A stretch of DNA of 64,000 nt from Excoecaria cochinchinensis. Lineage: Eukaryota > Streptophyta > Magnoliopsida > Malpighiales > Euphorbiaceae. The notes below the pieces were generated by a model that was not told the DNA's origin, made no database searches, and saw only the letters and a list, made by a program, of their open reading frames with translations. The stretch's first letter is position 1, and each line of letters opens with the position of its first letter. Both the position numbers and the translations under genes were made by a program. The stretch spans positions 2,480,001 to 2,544,000 of the forward strand of contig CANTUQ010000003.1 of the NCBI GenBank assembly GCA_947683425.1. Direction: 5' to 3'. This document shows positions 46,433 to 57,639 of the stretch, in pieces.

Positions 46433-49400
46433 TTAGCCGTGGAACCTCTTGAGTCTGTCGACATTGATCGGCTCTTTGAATTCGTTCCCATCGCTATCTG
46501 ATAAGATTGTAGCCCCTCTGGACAACAACTTCTTAAGGATGTACGGCCCTTCCCAGGTAGGTCTGAACTTCTCCCTAATGTCTGGTACCCCTGGCCTCAT
46601 CTGCTTGAAAACCAAGTCTCCTTCTTTTAACGGATGCTTCCTCACCTTCTTCCCGAAAGTTCTCGCTAATCTCTTCTGATATATCTGATTGTGATAATAA
46701 GCTTTCAGCCTACTCTCATCCAGTAAGTTCAAATGCTGCAATCTCTGTTGCGCCCATTCGGCTTCCGGGATTTGGGCTTCCATGACCACCCTTAGAGATT
46801 TGAGTTCTATCTCTACCGGCAATACTGCTTCTGTTCCGTACACCAGGGAAAATGGAGTAGCGCCTGTAGATGATCTTACTGTCGTTCTGTATCCCCACAG
46901 GGCGAAGGGCAACTTTTCAGCCCAGTCTTTGTAGGTTTGGACCATCTTGGACAGAATCTTCTTCACATTCTTATTGGCGGCTTCTACTGCCCCATTCGCT
47001 TGTGGTCGGTAAGGAGAGGATTTATGATGCTGCACACCATATTTCCCGAGAAGTTTTCTGGTTTCCCCCATAAACTGCACTCCATTATCAGACACTATGT
47101 GGTGAGGGAGACCATATCTGCAGATCAAGTTCCTCTCTATGAATCTGGCCATATCCCTTGCGTCAATTTTCTTGAAAGATTCTGCCTCGACCCATTTGGT
47201 GAAGTAGTCGATTGCAACTATGATATATCTGTGCCCATTGGACACCATAGGGCGAATCTCTCCGATGATATCTATCCCCCAAGCGGCAAACGACCAAGGA
47301 GATGTTAGGTTATGTAGCTCTGATACCGGCAGGTGTCTCAAATCCGCATACTGTTGGCATAACTGACATTGCTTGACATACTTTGAACAATCAGTGTCCA
47401 TCGTGAGCCAATAAAAGCCTTGCCTCATGATCTTCTTGGCCAAGGTCAAACCATTCATGTGGGCCCCGCAGACCCCCGCATGGGTTTCCTCCATTATATT
47501 GTGCGCTTCTCTTTCATTCAAGCATCTGAGCTGAATCCCATCTGACCGTCTTTTGTACAGCACCCCTTCCAAGGATATGAACTGAGTAGACAACCTGCGT
47601 ATCATCCTCTGGTCTTTTTCAGTGGCTTCTTCTGGAAATCTATCGCTTTCCAAGTAATTCATGATATCAAAGTACCATGGCTTCCCATCTGACGCCTCTA
47701 GTTCCATTACGGGCTCGGTTTCAAAGCTGGGCCTATCAGAGCTCGAAATTAGCACCGGTTTCATGACCACTCCCTCAGGATTATCCCATATTGACACTAA
47801 GGTTGCCAACGCATCAGCCAAACGGTTCTCATCTCTGGGCACGAAGTGGAAGGTGCAAGTCTCAAACTGTCCACACATCCCTTTCAAATATTGAACATAG
47901 GGGACCAGTCTCTCTTCCTTAACAGCCCACTCACCTCGGATCTGGTTTATTACCAAGGACGAGTCACTGAATACCTCTACATTTCTTGCCCCCAACCCAG
48001 CCAAAGCTTCTAACCCGAAAGTGCACGCTTCATACTCAGCTTCATTGTTGGTTGCTTTGTATCTCAGTTTCTTAGCGAGAGGAAGCTTCTCATTATCTGG
48101 GGTCGTCAGGATGACTCCGACTCCGGCTCCTTTGTTGTTTACCGCCCCGTCAAAGTGCAACTGCCATCCTTGAACAGAAATCGCGCCTATGCTCTCATCA
48201 GGAAAGGTAAATTCGGGGGTGTCCCCTTGGATAGGATGTTCAGCAAGAAATTCGGCTACAGCTCGCCCCTTAATAGTCTTGCGGGTGATGTATTGCACGT
48301 CAAACTCTTGTAGCAAGAGCAGCCACCTCCCCATCTTTCCAAGCAAAGACGGTGCCTCCTGCAAATATCTTAAAGGATTCTGCTTGGCTACAGCCTGAAC
48401 CTTGTATGAGTGGAAGTAATGCCTTAGCTTCCTCGACGCCCAAATCACTGCAAGGCAGATCTTTTCCACTTCAGCATATTTTACTTCGTAAGCCAGAAAC
48501 TTCTTGCTGAGGTAATAAATTGCAAACTCCACCCCAAACTCATCCTCTTGAGCCATCATGGCGCCCACTGAACCGTCTTCTACTGCTAGGTACAGAATAA
48601 GCGGTTTAACAGGTTGCGGAGGCCTTAGTACTGGCGGATTTAACAGGTACTCCCTGATATTATCAAAGGCTCTCTGACAGTCTTCATTCCAGACTACGGG
48701 CTGGTTCTTTCTAAGCAGCTTAAAAACAGGTTCGCATATCGAAGTGAGCTTGGCAATAAACCGGCTAACATACTGCAACTTGCCTAGAAAACTCCTTACA
48801 TCTCTCTCCTTCTGTGGCACAGGCATCTCTCTGATAGCTTTCACCTTATCGGGGTCAATTTCTATCCCCCTCTGACTGACGACATGTCCCAACAGCTTTC
48901 CTGAAGTCACCCCGAAAATGCACTTCTTGGGATTAAGTCGCAGATTATACTTGTCGATCCGGGTGAAGAACTTCTCTAGAGCTTCAAAGTGTCCCTCTCG
49001 GGTGGCCGATTTGACCATCATATCATCGACATATACCTCCACTTCTTTGTGAATCAGGTCGCTTAGGATCTTGGTTGCCATCCTTTGGTATGTGGCCCCT
49101 GCATTCTTCAGGCCGAAAGGCATAACCCGATAAGCATAGGTACCCCACTCCGTGATAAAAGCGGTTTTAACCCGGTCAGCTATCTTGTTCAGGATCTGGT
49201 TGTAGCCCACATATCCATCCCCAAAGCTGTACATCGCGCAATTGGCGGCGCTGTCTATCAATACATCAATATGGGGTAGTGGAAAATCACCTTTAGGACA
49301 GGCTTTGTTAAGATCTCGATAATCCACGCACACCCTGACCTTTCCGTTCTTCTTAGCCACAGGAACCACATTCGCCAACCAAGTAGGGTACTGGACTTCC

Positions 49401-52400
49401 ACCAGAAACTTAGCTTTGATCTGCTGTCGGATTTCCTCCTTAACCTTGTCAGCCCATTCTGGCCTCAGCCTTCGCAACTTCTGCTTCACAGGCCTGCAAT
49501 CTGGGTAAGTCGGGATGGCATGCTCCGCCACGGCTCGGTCAATCCCCGGCATATCCTCGTAGGTCCAGGCAAAGACTTTTTCATGTTTTCTTATTATTCT
49601 CTCAAAATTTTTTCTCTCCTCAGGAGTTATATTTGATGCTATTAGAATTTCTCTCGGATTTTCTGAGGTTCCAAGATTGAAAGGCGTTGTGCCAGTAGAA
49701 TCAATGTCAAAAATTGATGGAATATGATCATGTTCATGCATGTTAAAATCATCAGAAACGTCGCACAAATAAGTGAAATTGTTCATCTTATTGATAATAT
49801 TATTGTTATCATTTACATCATAAAAGAGTTCTGGAATAAAAAGACAATCTAGGCTAGAGTCTTCCACTGCCACTCCCGAGGTTGACGCCGCTGCAGCTTG
49901 CTCATTGACTTTCTGGTCTAGCAGAGGTCCTTCAGGCACGTCGGAAGAAATCTGCAAATCCTCTAGTCCCATCTCTAAATCTGCTACCTTCCCTTTTCCT
50001 TTCAGCCTGGCAGCTACCATTCTCTCAGTAACGACCTCCTCAAGCTCGCACTTGTCCCAAATGATCCCCTGAGTCATGACTTCTTCATCCCAAAAGCCTT
50101 CAGCGGTCTTGACAAACCCGACATTCCAGTCATACACATCATTAAAAATTTCAAAGCCAGGGACAATCCTCCCATCTACCCACTGCGGTTCATTTTCGCC
50201 AGTATAAGCACATACTGAGGATGCGGGGACAAAGCTTTCTGAAATGTGGGGGATCCTGTCTGTTACTCTCTTCTTGCTAAAACCACCTCTGTACCCCAGA
50301 CCTTTCCGGTTCTTTTGCCCTCGAGTGGTGATCGCGGTCTGCAATCCTTGGGAGTTTCTGCCCAATCCAGCCCCGGGAAGATAGTGCATCTCCCTCATCA
50401 TATTAACAACAGCCGGGCAATCTCCTGATCCGTGCTCTTCCTTTATCATAGATACATGAAAACCGCTGAATGGCTGATTGGCAATTTCTAGCGCTGAGAC
50501 CTGGTTTTCCCTGGCCGCCTTGATAGTTACCACCTCTCCTTTGTGCGGGAATTTTATCATCTGATGCAGTGTGGATGGCACTCCGCCTAATTTATGAAAC
50601 CATGGTCTCCCTAGCAAAGCCGAGAAATTAGCAGGAATGGGCAGAACCACAAATTCAACCTCCACTTCGATAGGTCCCGTCTTGACCAAAGTCCTGAAGG
50701 TTCCCGAGGCTTGCCTCCTCGAGTTATCGTAGGCCGTGATAGTCAGGTCGGACCCGCTGAGCATATCCTCGCTTAAGCCAAAAGCTTGCAAAGCTATCAA
50801 AGGGCAAACGTTGATAGAAGACCCATCGTCCACCATAACGCAAGCAGTGTGCTTGCCGCTAATCTGCGCCTTAATGTATAAGGGTCGGTTATGATTACGG
50901 CCTTCTGCCGGTAAGTCGACGTCGGAAAAGATCAACCTCTCCTCGGATCCTCCTTTGATTAGACCCAAAAGCTCTGATGGGGAAATAGTGGTGGCAACTG
51001 TGGCTTCAACCAAAGCCTCTACTACCTTCTGCCTATGAGAGGGGGATTGCCTCAACAAATCCCAAATGGATATCTGAGCTGTGGTCTTCTTCAATTGCTT
51101 TATAATCTGCTCCTCCTCTGGCCCTTTCTCTGCCACTGGCTGTACTGGCTCAGGTAGCTTTGCAATCTCAGGGATCACCCTTCCACTTCTAGTGACAGCG
51201 CCTACCTCTCCCTCTTCTTCGTCGGAGCCCCACAGATCAAGGTTCAATCCTTCTTCACCCTCGGCTTCTCCACCGCTCTCACTGCTGGACCAACAATCAA
51301 GAGTCGCCACAACTGCTCTCTCCTTTTGATCCTCGGAGTTACCGACAGTAGATTCCTCATTCCCATACAGATCTTGTAGCACGTACCACTCTGGCAGGCT
51401 AGATTGGATCATGAACACAGGTGGGGGTACAGCATTATAACCAGGCCTCTTCTCAGCTTCTCTCCTCTCAGGGTCAGAGATTTGCTTGCTATCGATCAAG
51501 TCTTGAATCGAGTGCCGAAGCGCTTTGCATTTATCAGTGACATGGCCCGAGTACTGGTGGAATGCACAGAATTCGTTGTCCTTATGTCCCGGTTTCCCTT
51601 GTGTCGGAGCTGGCCTAGGAGTTAGAGGACGCAATTTTCCCTCCTTCATCAGCCTCTTCAAGACCCAGGATAATGGTCTTCCTAAGTTCGAAAACTTCCT
51701 CGGGGTGGCTACCTCAGTAGCAGACACTTCACCCATTCTTCTAGTGCTGTTACTGGGACCTGCCGGCCTACTAGCTCCTTGACCGGGGTTACCCCTTTTG
51801 GCAAAATTATCATTGTTAGCTTTCCGGGTCAAAAACTCCCCTTCTGCTTCGATGGCTATATCCTTGAGAGACTCCCAGTCTTTCAACCCCTTCATCCTCA
51901 ATCCCTCCTTCAAGTACGGGCTCGCGTTCTTAATGAAAAGACGAATCTGATCTTGGGTATCAGGCTTTCGGCGCATCTCCATTACTCGGTTCCGCCATCG
52001 GGTAAGGTACTCATGGAAGGATTCCCCGGCCTTTTGCTGGAGCAACTCAAGATCTTTCAGAGTCACCTCCATTCTGGTGTTACAGTCATATTGTTTCAGA
52101 AATTCCTCAGTGAGCAGATCCCAATCTTCTTTAGTGCGACGGTCAAGGCCGTGATACCAATCTATGGCATGAGAGGTCAGACTCAGACAAAAGTATTCCA
52201 CTTTCTGCTTCTTGGACAATGTGGTCCCCTTCATGACTAGAGAATATTGCTTCACATGTGCAGTAGGATCAGAAGTACCATCGAATTTCGGCACATCCGG
52301 CATTTTGAAATTATAAGGGATCGGATCCTCTCCGTCCAGCTCCCTATCCTCAGGATTCATCCCGTGGGCTCTACCTATCATACGAGCCATGGCCTCGAAC

Positions 52401-52789
52401 CTCTCTTCCATCTTTTTCAAAATAAAATCATCAGCCTGAGGTGCCTTCCCCTTTTCGGATGCCATGCTCAACCTATCATCCTCGATATCTCTATCGTCAT
52501 CAATTCTCAGCACTGGCCTTCTTCTCAGCTCTCCCGAAGCCACTGATCTCAACTCTACTGGTGGCGGCCTAACGGGCTCCTCTCGCCTTTCAAACCTTTC
52601 TTCTTCAGGCTCGTTCAGTCTTACTGGAGGAGGAGGAGGAGGATTCTGTGGAGCATTCGGCTGAGCATTCTGCTGTGCTAAAGCGGTCAACATATTCATC
52701 ATTCTACCCTCGAATTCCTCGAAACGGCGGCCCACTTCTTCGGCAATCATGGCCCTGGTGGCATCTTTCCCCCTGGGTGAATTTGCCAT
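46433..52789 (-). CDS. Gag-Pol polyprotein of element D (Tat lineage), intact
   Basis: The open frame runs from 52978, but the ATG at 52789 (MANSPRGKD) matches the gag starts of A and Z and follows the candidate splice acceptor at 52912. Residue numbers here count from 52978, 2,181 in all. Gag core is about 220-360; the CAFHQYSGHVTDKC knuckle is at 471-484. Protease has VMVDDGSSINV (Asp717/718), followed by a G-patch-like GAGLGRNSQG at 869-878. RT has Asp1254 and YVDD 1316-1319. The first RNase H lacks clear catalytic residues (about 1455-1525); the second, archaeal-type one has Asp1610, Glu1648, Asp1672 and Asp1722. Integrase has H1833/H1840/C1871/C1874, catalytic Asp1903, Asp1964 and Glu1999, and a GPY-like C-terminus (2144-2150). 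No stop or frameshift is seen, and the dual RNase H identifies Tat. Confidence 0.95.
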   Translation of the reverse strand: MANSPRGKDATRAMIAEEVGRRFEEFEGRMMNMLTALAQQNAQPNAPQNPPPPPPVRLNEPEEERFERREEPVRPPPVELRSVASGELRRRPVLRIDDDRDIEDDRLSMASEKGKAPQADDFILKKMEERFEAMARMIGRAHGMNPEDRELDGEDPIPYNFKMPDVPKFDGTSDPTAHVKQYSLVMKGTTLSKKQKVEYFCLSLTSHAIDWYHGLDRRTKEDWDLLTEEFLKQYDCNTRMEVTLKDLELLQQKAGESFHEYLTRWRNRVMEMRRKPDTQDQIRLFIKNASPYLKEGLRMKGLKDWESLKDIAIEAEGEFLTRKANNDNFAKRGNPGQGASRPAGPSNSTRRMGEVSATEVATPRKFSNLGRPLSWVLKRLMKEGKLRPLTPRPAPTQGKPGHKDNEFCAFHQYSGHVTDKCKALRHSIQDLIDSKQISDPERREAEKRPGYNAVPPPVFMIQSSLPEWYVLQDLYGNEESTVGNSEDQKERAVVATLDCWSSSESGGEAEGEEGLNLDLWGSDEEEGEVGAVTRSGRVIPEIAKLPEPVQPVAEKGPEEEQIIKQLKKTTAQISIWDLLRQSPSHRQKVVEALVEATVATTISPSELLGLIKGGSEERLIFSDVDLPAEGRNHNRPLYIKAQISGKHTACVMVDDGSSINVCPLIALQAFGLSEDMLSGSDLTITAYDNSRRQASGTFRTLVKTGPIEVEVEFVVLPIPANFSALLGRPWFHKLGGVPSTLHQMIKFPHKGEVVTIKAARENQVSALEIANQPFSGFHVSMIKEEHGSGDCPAVVNMMREMHYLPGAGLGRNSQGLQTAITTRGQKNRKGLGYRGGFSKKRVTDRIPHISESFVPASSVCAYTGENEPQWVDGRIVPGFEIFNDVYDWNVGFVKTAEGFWDEEVMTQGIIWDKCELEEVVTERMVAARLKGKGKVADLEMGLEDLQISSDVPEGPLLDQKVNEQAAAASTSGVAVEDSSLDCLFIPELFYDVNDNNNIINKMNNFTYLCDVSDDFNMHEHDHIPSIFDIDSTGTTPFNLGTSENPREILIASNITPEERKNFERIIRKHEKVFAWTYEDMPGIDRAVAEHAIPTYPDCRPVKQKLRRLRPEWADKVKEEIRQQIKAKFLVEVQYPTWLANVVPVAKKNGKVRVCVDYRDLNKACPKGDFPLPHIDVLIDSAANCAMYSFGDGYVGYNQILNKIADRVKTAFITEWGTYAYRVMPFGLKNAGATYQRMATKILSDLIHKEVEVYVDDMMVKSATREGHFEALEKFFTRIDKYNLRLNPKKCIFGVTSGKLLGHVVSQRGIEIDPDKVKAIREMPVPQKERDVRSFLGKLQYVSRFIAKLTSICEPVFKLLRKNQPVVWNEDCQRAFDNIREYLLNPPVLRPPQPVKPLILYLAVEDGSVGAMMAQEDEFGVEFAIYYLSKKFLAYEVKYAEVEKICLAVIWASRKLRHYFHSYKVQAVAKQNPLRYLQEAPSLLGKMGRWLLLLQEFDVQYITRKTIKGRAVAEFLAEHPIQGDTPEFTFPDESIGAISVQGWQLHFDGAVNNKGAGVGVILTTPDNEKLPLAKKLRYKATNNEAEYEACTFGLEALAGLGARNVEVFSDSSLVINQIRGEWAVKEERLVPYVQYLKGMCGQFETCTFHFVPRDENRLADALATLVSIWDNPEGVVMKPVLISSSDRPSFETEPVMELEASDGKPWYFDIMNYLESDRFPEEATEKDQRMIRRLSTQFISLEGVLYKRRSDGIQLRCLNEREAHNIMEETHAGVCGAHMNGLTLAKKIMRQGFYWLTMDTDCSKYVKQCQLCQQYADLRHLPVSELHNLTSPWSFAAWGIDIIGEIRPMVSNGHRYIIVAIDYFTKWVEAESFKKIDARDMARFIERNLICRYGLPHHIVSDNGVQFMGETRKLLGKYGVQHHKSSPYRPQANGAVEAANKNVKKILSKMVQTYKDWAEKLPFALWGYRTTVRSSTGATPFSLVYGTEAVLPVEIELKSLRVVMEAQIPEAEWAQQRLQHLNLLDESRLKAYYHNQIYQKRLARTFGKKVRKHPLKEGDLVFKQMRPGVPDIREKFRPTWEGPYILKKLLSRGATILSDSDGNEFKEPINVDRLKRFHG

Positions 52790-53682
52790 CTGAGATACCG
52801 TGCCACTTACTTCTGATAAAATCTCGGGCAGACCCTCTCTATCTGACAGCTCAAGAACTCGGATCAGTCGTCCGGTCGGTGATCTAGTCCACCTGGGCAG
52901 ATCTATGATGGCTGCAGGGACAAAAGTTAGAATGATGCATGAAATGTAGGTATAATGCATGATCGTGATATGCATCATTTACAGAGCACAAGCAAGCAAG
53001 TAGGTCCTTCCACCCTTATTTCTCCCACACACGTGGTCGTGCAGTCTCTTTCCTAGGTGGGATTGGCCCATGGGTTAACAGGGAACCCAACAGGCGCGTA
53101 TGGTGCGCGGCGAAAAACCGGCAGCATAACACTCCGATGCTAATGTACAAGCGGATGGATAATGATCGTCACGTATTCGGACGCTCCATAAATTTCGACA
53201 TGGCCCTACCGGGGCATGATAGCCTTTGGCTAGGTTACCAAGTGAGATATTTGGATTCGTCCAATACGTAAGGATCCATACAGCAAGCATGAGATTTAAG
53301 GTTCATTTCACCTGTGGAAAGTGACTACAGTCATTACATGAGCTTTGGACAAGGGAGATGTTTCTTTGAGGCTACCCAAGCATGATCCCTGCCGACGGGT
53401 CTAGCTCATCACGAGCATAGCGACCGATCGGGTCATCATTTTGATATACCATTAAGGTACGTGGCTTGGGCTGGTGATTATCCTTAACACTTCCCCAAAT
53501 TGAGTGAAAATGAGGAGGTGCTTCAGGAACGCACCGGGGCTAGAAGAGGGACCAAACTAGCGTATTCTAAGGCTCTAATGATATGCAAATGCAAATTTGA
53601 GAGAAAGTGAATTCATGAATTAAATTTTAATCATAAATGTTAAAAGAGGTATTTTCAAATCGAAATCTCGAACCATAAACGT
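52790..53682 (-). other. Leader of element D with candidate 3' splice site
   Basis: On the minus strand it resembles the leaders of A and Z. CTGCAG|CCATCATAGA at 52912 is the acceptor candidate. With the donor-like motif in the 5' LTR (GT at 55007-55006) it would define an intron of about 2.1 kb removed from the gag-pol mRNA. Confidence 0.6.
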
Positions 53683-53699
53683 CCCCAGTGGAGTCGCCA
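53683..53699 (-). promoter_or_regulatory. Primer-binding site of element D
   Basis: TGGCGACTCCACTGGGG on the minus strand, one base from the 5' LTR (53701-55757). Confidence 0.85.
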
Positions 53700-53700
53700 C

Positions 53701-55757
53701 TGTGACGCGCGCCGGATCCCGAGCGCCGCCCTTCCGGGCCGCCCGCACGTGGGCGACCGGGGCATTTGCCGGTCCGTTGGCAGGTTACGATGAATCGCAA
53801 GTGCGTCTATGTTGAGCAACACGGAGGTTTCATGGAGTCGCCACCCAATAGAACATTGGGAAAGTTTCTCTCGCCTCGGAGAGCCTAAGACTGCGCTTTT
53901 TATCCATATTGAGCCATGAGGCCTAGGATTAGCGCTAAAGCCTCGTGACTCAAGAAGTATCTTGAAGGATAACCTCTAACCTCTTGAGCCCAAAGACCAG
54001 AGCTGGGTCCGGGATTTCTCATCTATTTCTACCTCAATTAGTTTATGATCAAATTTTAATATCATTAATTCGCTCTCTCTCCACACTATGCAGTTTAATT
54101 AAAAAGCGCATTTATTCACATTTTGAAAGCAGTAAATGAGCAGAATAAATATCAAAAGCGATAAATTACAATAATACAAGGAGCAGAATACAACTCCCTT
54201 TTATAAATGTGCAATTCATACACAAATCGGGACATTGTTTATTTTGAGGACTTTGGTCCTCGCATGCATCGTTATAAAAAAAAACGGGATGTTTGACATG
54301 TGATGATTTTTATTGGATGAAAATAGGGCGTTGGACCCTTTTGCATTTTATACAAAACTCACTTTTATTTGAATACAAATCGTTAATCTGTTTTACATTT
54401 AACGGGATAAAAAGAGCTTACTCATACACATAAAATAATCAATGAATAAAAAAAAGAGAGAAATAAATCAAGAGGTTTAAGGAAACTAAACCGGACGAAA
54501 TCCACCATGCATGGTAGGCAGCCACTCAAGCTCGAAATTATCCAAGAGGACCAATATACACTCACAGAAAATTAAGAGATGTTAACATTCATAAAATTAA
54601 CACATAAGAAAACGAAGAGACTGAATAGAGATGAAAAATGATCAACGGAAATGGAGTCAGGACCCACCGACGGCCCTTCTTGGTTGACCGACGGGCGTCG
54701 GTTTGGTAAGTTGACATGCCCGTTTGTCACTCGAGAAGGGTGTCCAGAGGTAGGTGACCGACGGGCGTCGGTCATGCAGATGACCCGTCGGTCACCTCTG
54801 TCTCCGCAAAACAGAAGAGAAAGAAAGAGAGAGAAAAAAAAGGGGCCTTTTCAAGATCAAAAGCAAGTTTTATTTAAAAAGGGGAAATGGGGTAGTCAAT
54901 ATGAAGAAAGACAATGACAAGTATTCAAAAGTTTCACAGAATGAATAAATAAATAATAAATGATTACATATGAGGTAAAAATGGAGAGAGAATCCGGAGA
55001 TATTTACCCTCAGATAGTTGCCTTGGGTAGAATTTAGGTGTCGGTTAGATCCCCGCGCGTTCCACGAGAAACAACAGTGAAAGATTAGAGGAAGAAAATG
55101 AGATATTTCACCTTTAATCCTTCAGAAAATCGAGTTTGGAGTCAAGATCTAAAGAAAACTAATTAGCTTTTAGTTCCTTTGACCGATTTGATCCTTGATT
55201 CAATAAAGTTCTTTAGAAAAAGGTGTTTTTGGAAGAGAGAGAAAACGTGCTTGAATTTTGGCAGAGTTTCCTCCCTTGAAAAATTTTCCAACCCTTTTGA
55301 AGTGGAAATCCGGACCTTATATAGCCAGACACGACCGACGGGCGTCGGTGCGTAGGGGCGGGCGTCGGAAGAATCCTACTGACACAAGGACACTTCCGAC
55401 GGCCCTGCCACCTTCACCGACGGGCGTCGGAACGGTTGCGTGCCCCGGGAAACCAGGCGGCTCCTGACAGGGGCGGTGACTTTCCGACGGGCGTCGGAAA
55501 ATCCCCCAAGCCGTCGGTGACTCAAAGCGACGGGCTACTTCCACAGACGGGCTGGCCGTCTGTGGAGGACAAAAAACCTTTTTTGACTCAGAAAACTCCC
55601 GTTTTCTCCCCCTCTGCCCCTGAAGTGTAGAAAAACCTCATTTCTCATGGAACGCGGGACTAAAACCTCCAACTTCAGCCTCCTGTACAGGCCTCGAACA
55701 TTGATTTCCTCATAGGGTAACCTCTGATCCGGACTGTTCCAGGACACGGTGCTTACA
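53701..55757 (-). repeat. 5' LTR of element D
   Basis: Nearly identical to 38438-40494 (offset 15,263). It contains U3 with the GACGGGCGTCGG array (55320-55560), the TATA box (about 55314-55325) and the donor-like motif at 54994-55011. It is bordered at 55758-55762 by ATAGT. Confidence 0.93.
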
Positions 55758-55767
55758 ATAGTCTAAC

Positions 55768-56193
55768 CTCATATCTCCAAATATCTTTTTTCACAGATAT
55801 ATTTATGGCTTGAAACTCTTCAGTTACCTACAATAAATCAAGGGTAAAAAGGACTAGCAATCATGGTTTAAAACAATGAACAATCTGAATTTGATAAGAT
55901 TCATGAAGTTTACCAACCTAAAATTCAAAATTGAAGAGATCGTGTGATGCAGGGAGATGATATCTTAGACCCTGTGATGAAAAGATGTTAAAAAGAAAAT
56001 GTAAATATGTAAAAGTTCAGCCCAAAGAAAAAATTAAGAAAGATAAAAAATCATTCACAACATAAAAGGCTGGCAACTATAAATTCTATTTAATCAGTAA
56101 CAATGAACAGAAGTTAAATAAGATGCCAAGAATTTCCTACCTTAAAGCTTGCACATTTTGCCAAGCAGAATGGACATGAAAAGTCTTCAGTTA
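55768..56193 (-). pseudogene. Captured EMF2/VRN2-like gene, zinc-finger exons
   Basis: Three exons on the minus strand. 56141-56193 encodes TEDFSCPFCLAKCASFK. 55917-55971 continues GLRYHLPASHDLFNFEF, which completes a C2H2 zinc finger (C-x2-C, H-x4-H). 55768-55827 encodes VTEEFQAINISVKKDIWRYE. Order, intron phases and sequence match the conserved zinc-finger region of plant EMF2/VRN2 Polycomb proteins. An in-frame TAG stands at the end of the second exon, where the family has a Trp before VTEEF. Element D is inserted in the intron, a few bases after the donor at 55767; later exons are at 37637-38217. The N-terminal half of the protein is not recognised. Confidence 0.85.
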
Positions 56194-57639
56194 CTGCAAG
56201 ATAGAAAAGAAGACCATTATAGAGGACATAGAGAAACTGGCAGATCATGCTGAAAGGAACTAAAAAATTAATTAACATTTAATGAACATCAGCCAAATAT
56301 CCACAATCAAATAACCAAAGATACTCTATTGCCAAAAAGAAATGTAATTATAAGATAATAAGATATTGAAAATGAAATCCCTACTTCTACAAGGCTGAAG
56401 ATCTCAAATTTATAATCCAGTATAGCTGAAAGTCTTGTTAACACATGTTTGGCCAATTCAAGGAAGCAAACACTAGAAATAAGAACACTAGTTTAGTCAT
56501 GAAAAACTACCAACATGGTTTAATCGAACCAAAATAAAATCACTTATACATTGTTCAAATAGATGCATGAATATGTAGATTTTTTTTCGTAACGTGAATA
56601 TGTAGAATTTGAAGAGGTAGATAAAACACTAAATCTATTTTCTTACCAGCACAACCAGAATTTATAACTTCAAAAACCATTACATGTATAGTTATTATGC
56701 ATGGCATAATAAATCTAAACATATTTAACTGTAAGAATCATGCATGAAGACCACTCACAATTAAGGAACTTTGTAATGGCATAATAAATCTGAACATATT
56801 TCACTGTAAGAAGCATGCAAGAATACCACTCACAATTAAGGAACTTTGTAATGGCCTAAAGGCTTTTGAAGGCAGTTCTTCAAAATCTCTTTGTACCTAA
56901 GACCAGGAAGACAAAATATATACAAGCTTCACTCACTCAAACATAAAATGACATAGAAAGAGAGATAATATAGCAACATGTCAAAACAGGGATCAAGTCA
57001 AAAATTAAAATTTTAAAGGCAATGTTAAGTCAACAGCTAATTTGTTGATTAAAGGTGCCTTGTAGAAAGGCCTTTTGTGAAAACCAATAAGGCTCTTTGA
57101 ATTACCAACAAAACTAGGCATTGTAGCCATTAAATTGTTCGAAAAATCTCCAACTTACACCAATCATGACGGAATTTCACGGCGAATAAAATGAGTAGTA
57201 AAAAACCAAAGGATTAAAAGATTATAAATTAAGACGGTGATGATGATTAGAAGAGGTAAGTTCACTCAAGTTACCTATGTCTGAGGTTGGAGAAACAGAG
57301 TCAGAACGTTCCCAAAAGGGCATCTTAGAGAGAAAAGTTTACGACTAGCAAGTAAAAAAAAAGATGAAATTAATAATTCTAATGGAAAAGAGAAATGAAT
57401 TAATTAATAAAAATAAAGGTTACTTTTTTATTTTGATTATTATTGTAATATTATTAGATAAAACTTTGTAGTATTTCAATTCATGTTTAGAAGATATTCA
57501 ATTCTTGGAATTCATAGTTTCACACGGAAATGGCTTTCCTTTGAAAAGAAAATGATTTTTTTAAAAAATAATAATAATTTTAAATATTATGTCTGACGCA
57601 AATGTTATTTTTAGAAAAATAAAGCATAGCAATTCAATC
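56194..57639. other. CACTA interior between the two captured genes
   Basis: AT-rich. Two near-identical copies of CTCACAATTAAGGAACTTTGTAATGGC lie near 56755 and 56829. A possible exon on the minus strand near 56845-56897 has an acceptor CTTAG, but I could not assign it to either gene. Otherwise nothing recognised. Confidence 0.4.

Larger units (their letters stand above)
38438..55757 (-). mobile_element. Element D: near-intact young Tat-lineage retrotransposon
   Basis: Two LTRs (38438-40494, 53701-55757) enclose, on the minus strand, a primer site, leader, an uninterrupted gag-pol ORF, an antisense spliced gene, a sense accessory ORF, a 36-38-bp minisatellite and a polypurine tract. ATAGT flanks both ends (38433-38437, 55758-55762). 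The LTRs are 2,057 bp each and differ at about four positions that I could find by eye (near 38507, 38521, 38600 and 40484), roughly 0.2 percent. It sits in an intron of the captured EMF2-like fragment. There is no ORF before gag, so it is a Tat rather than a classical Ogre layout. Confidence 0.92.
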
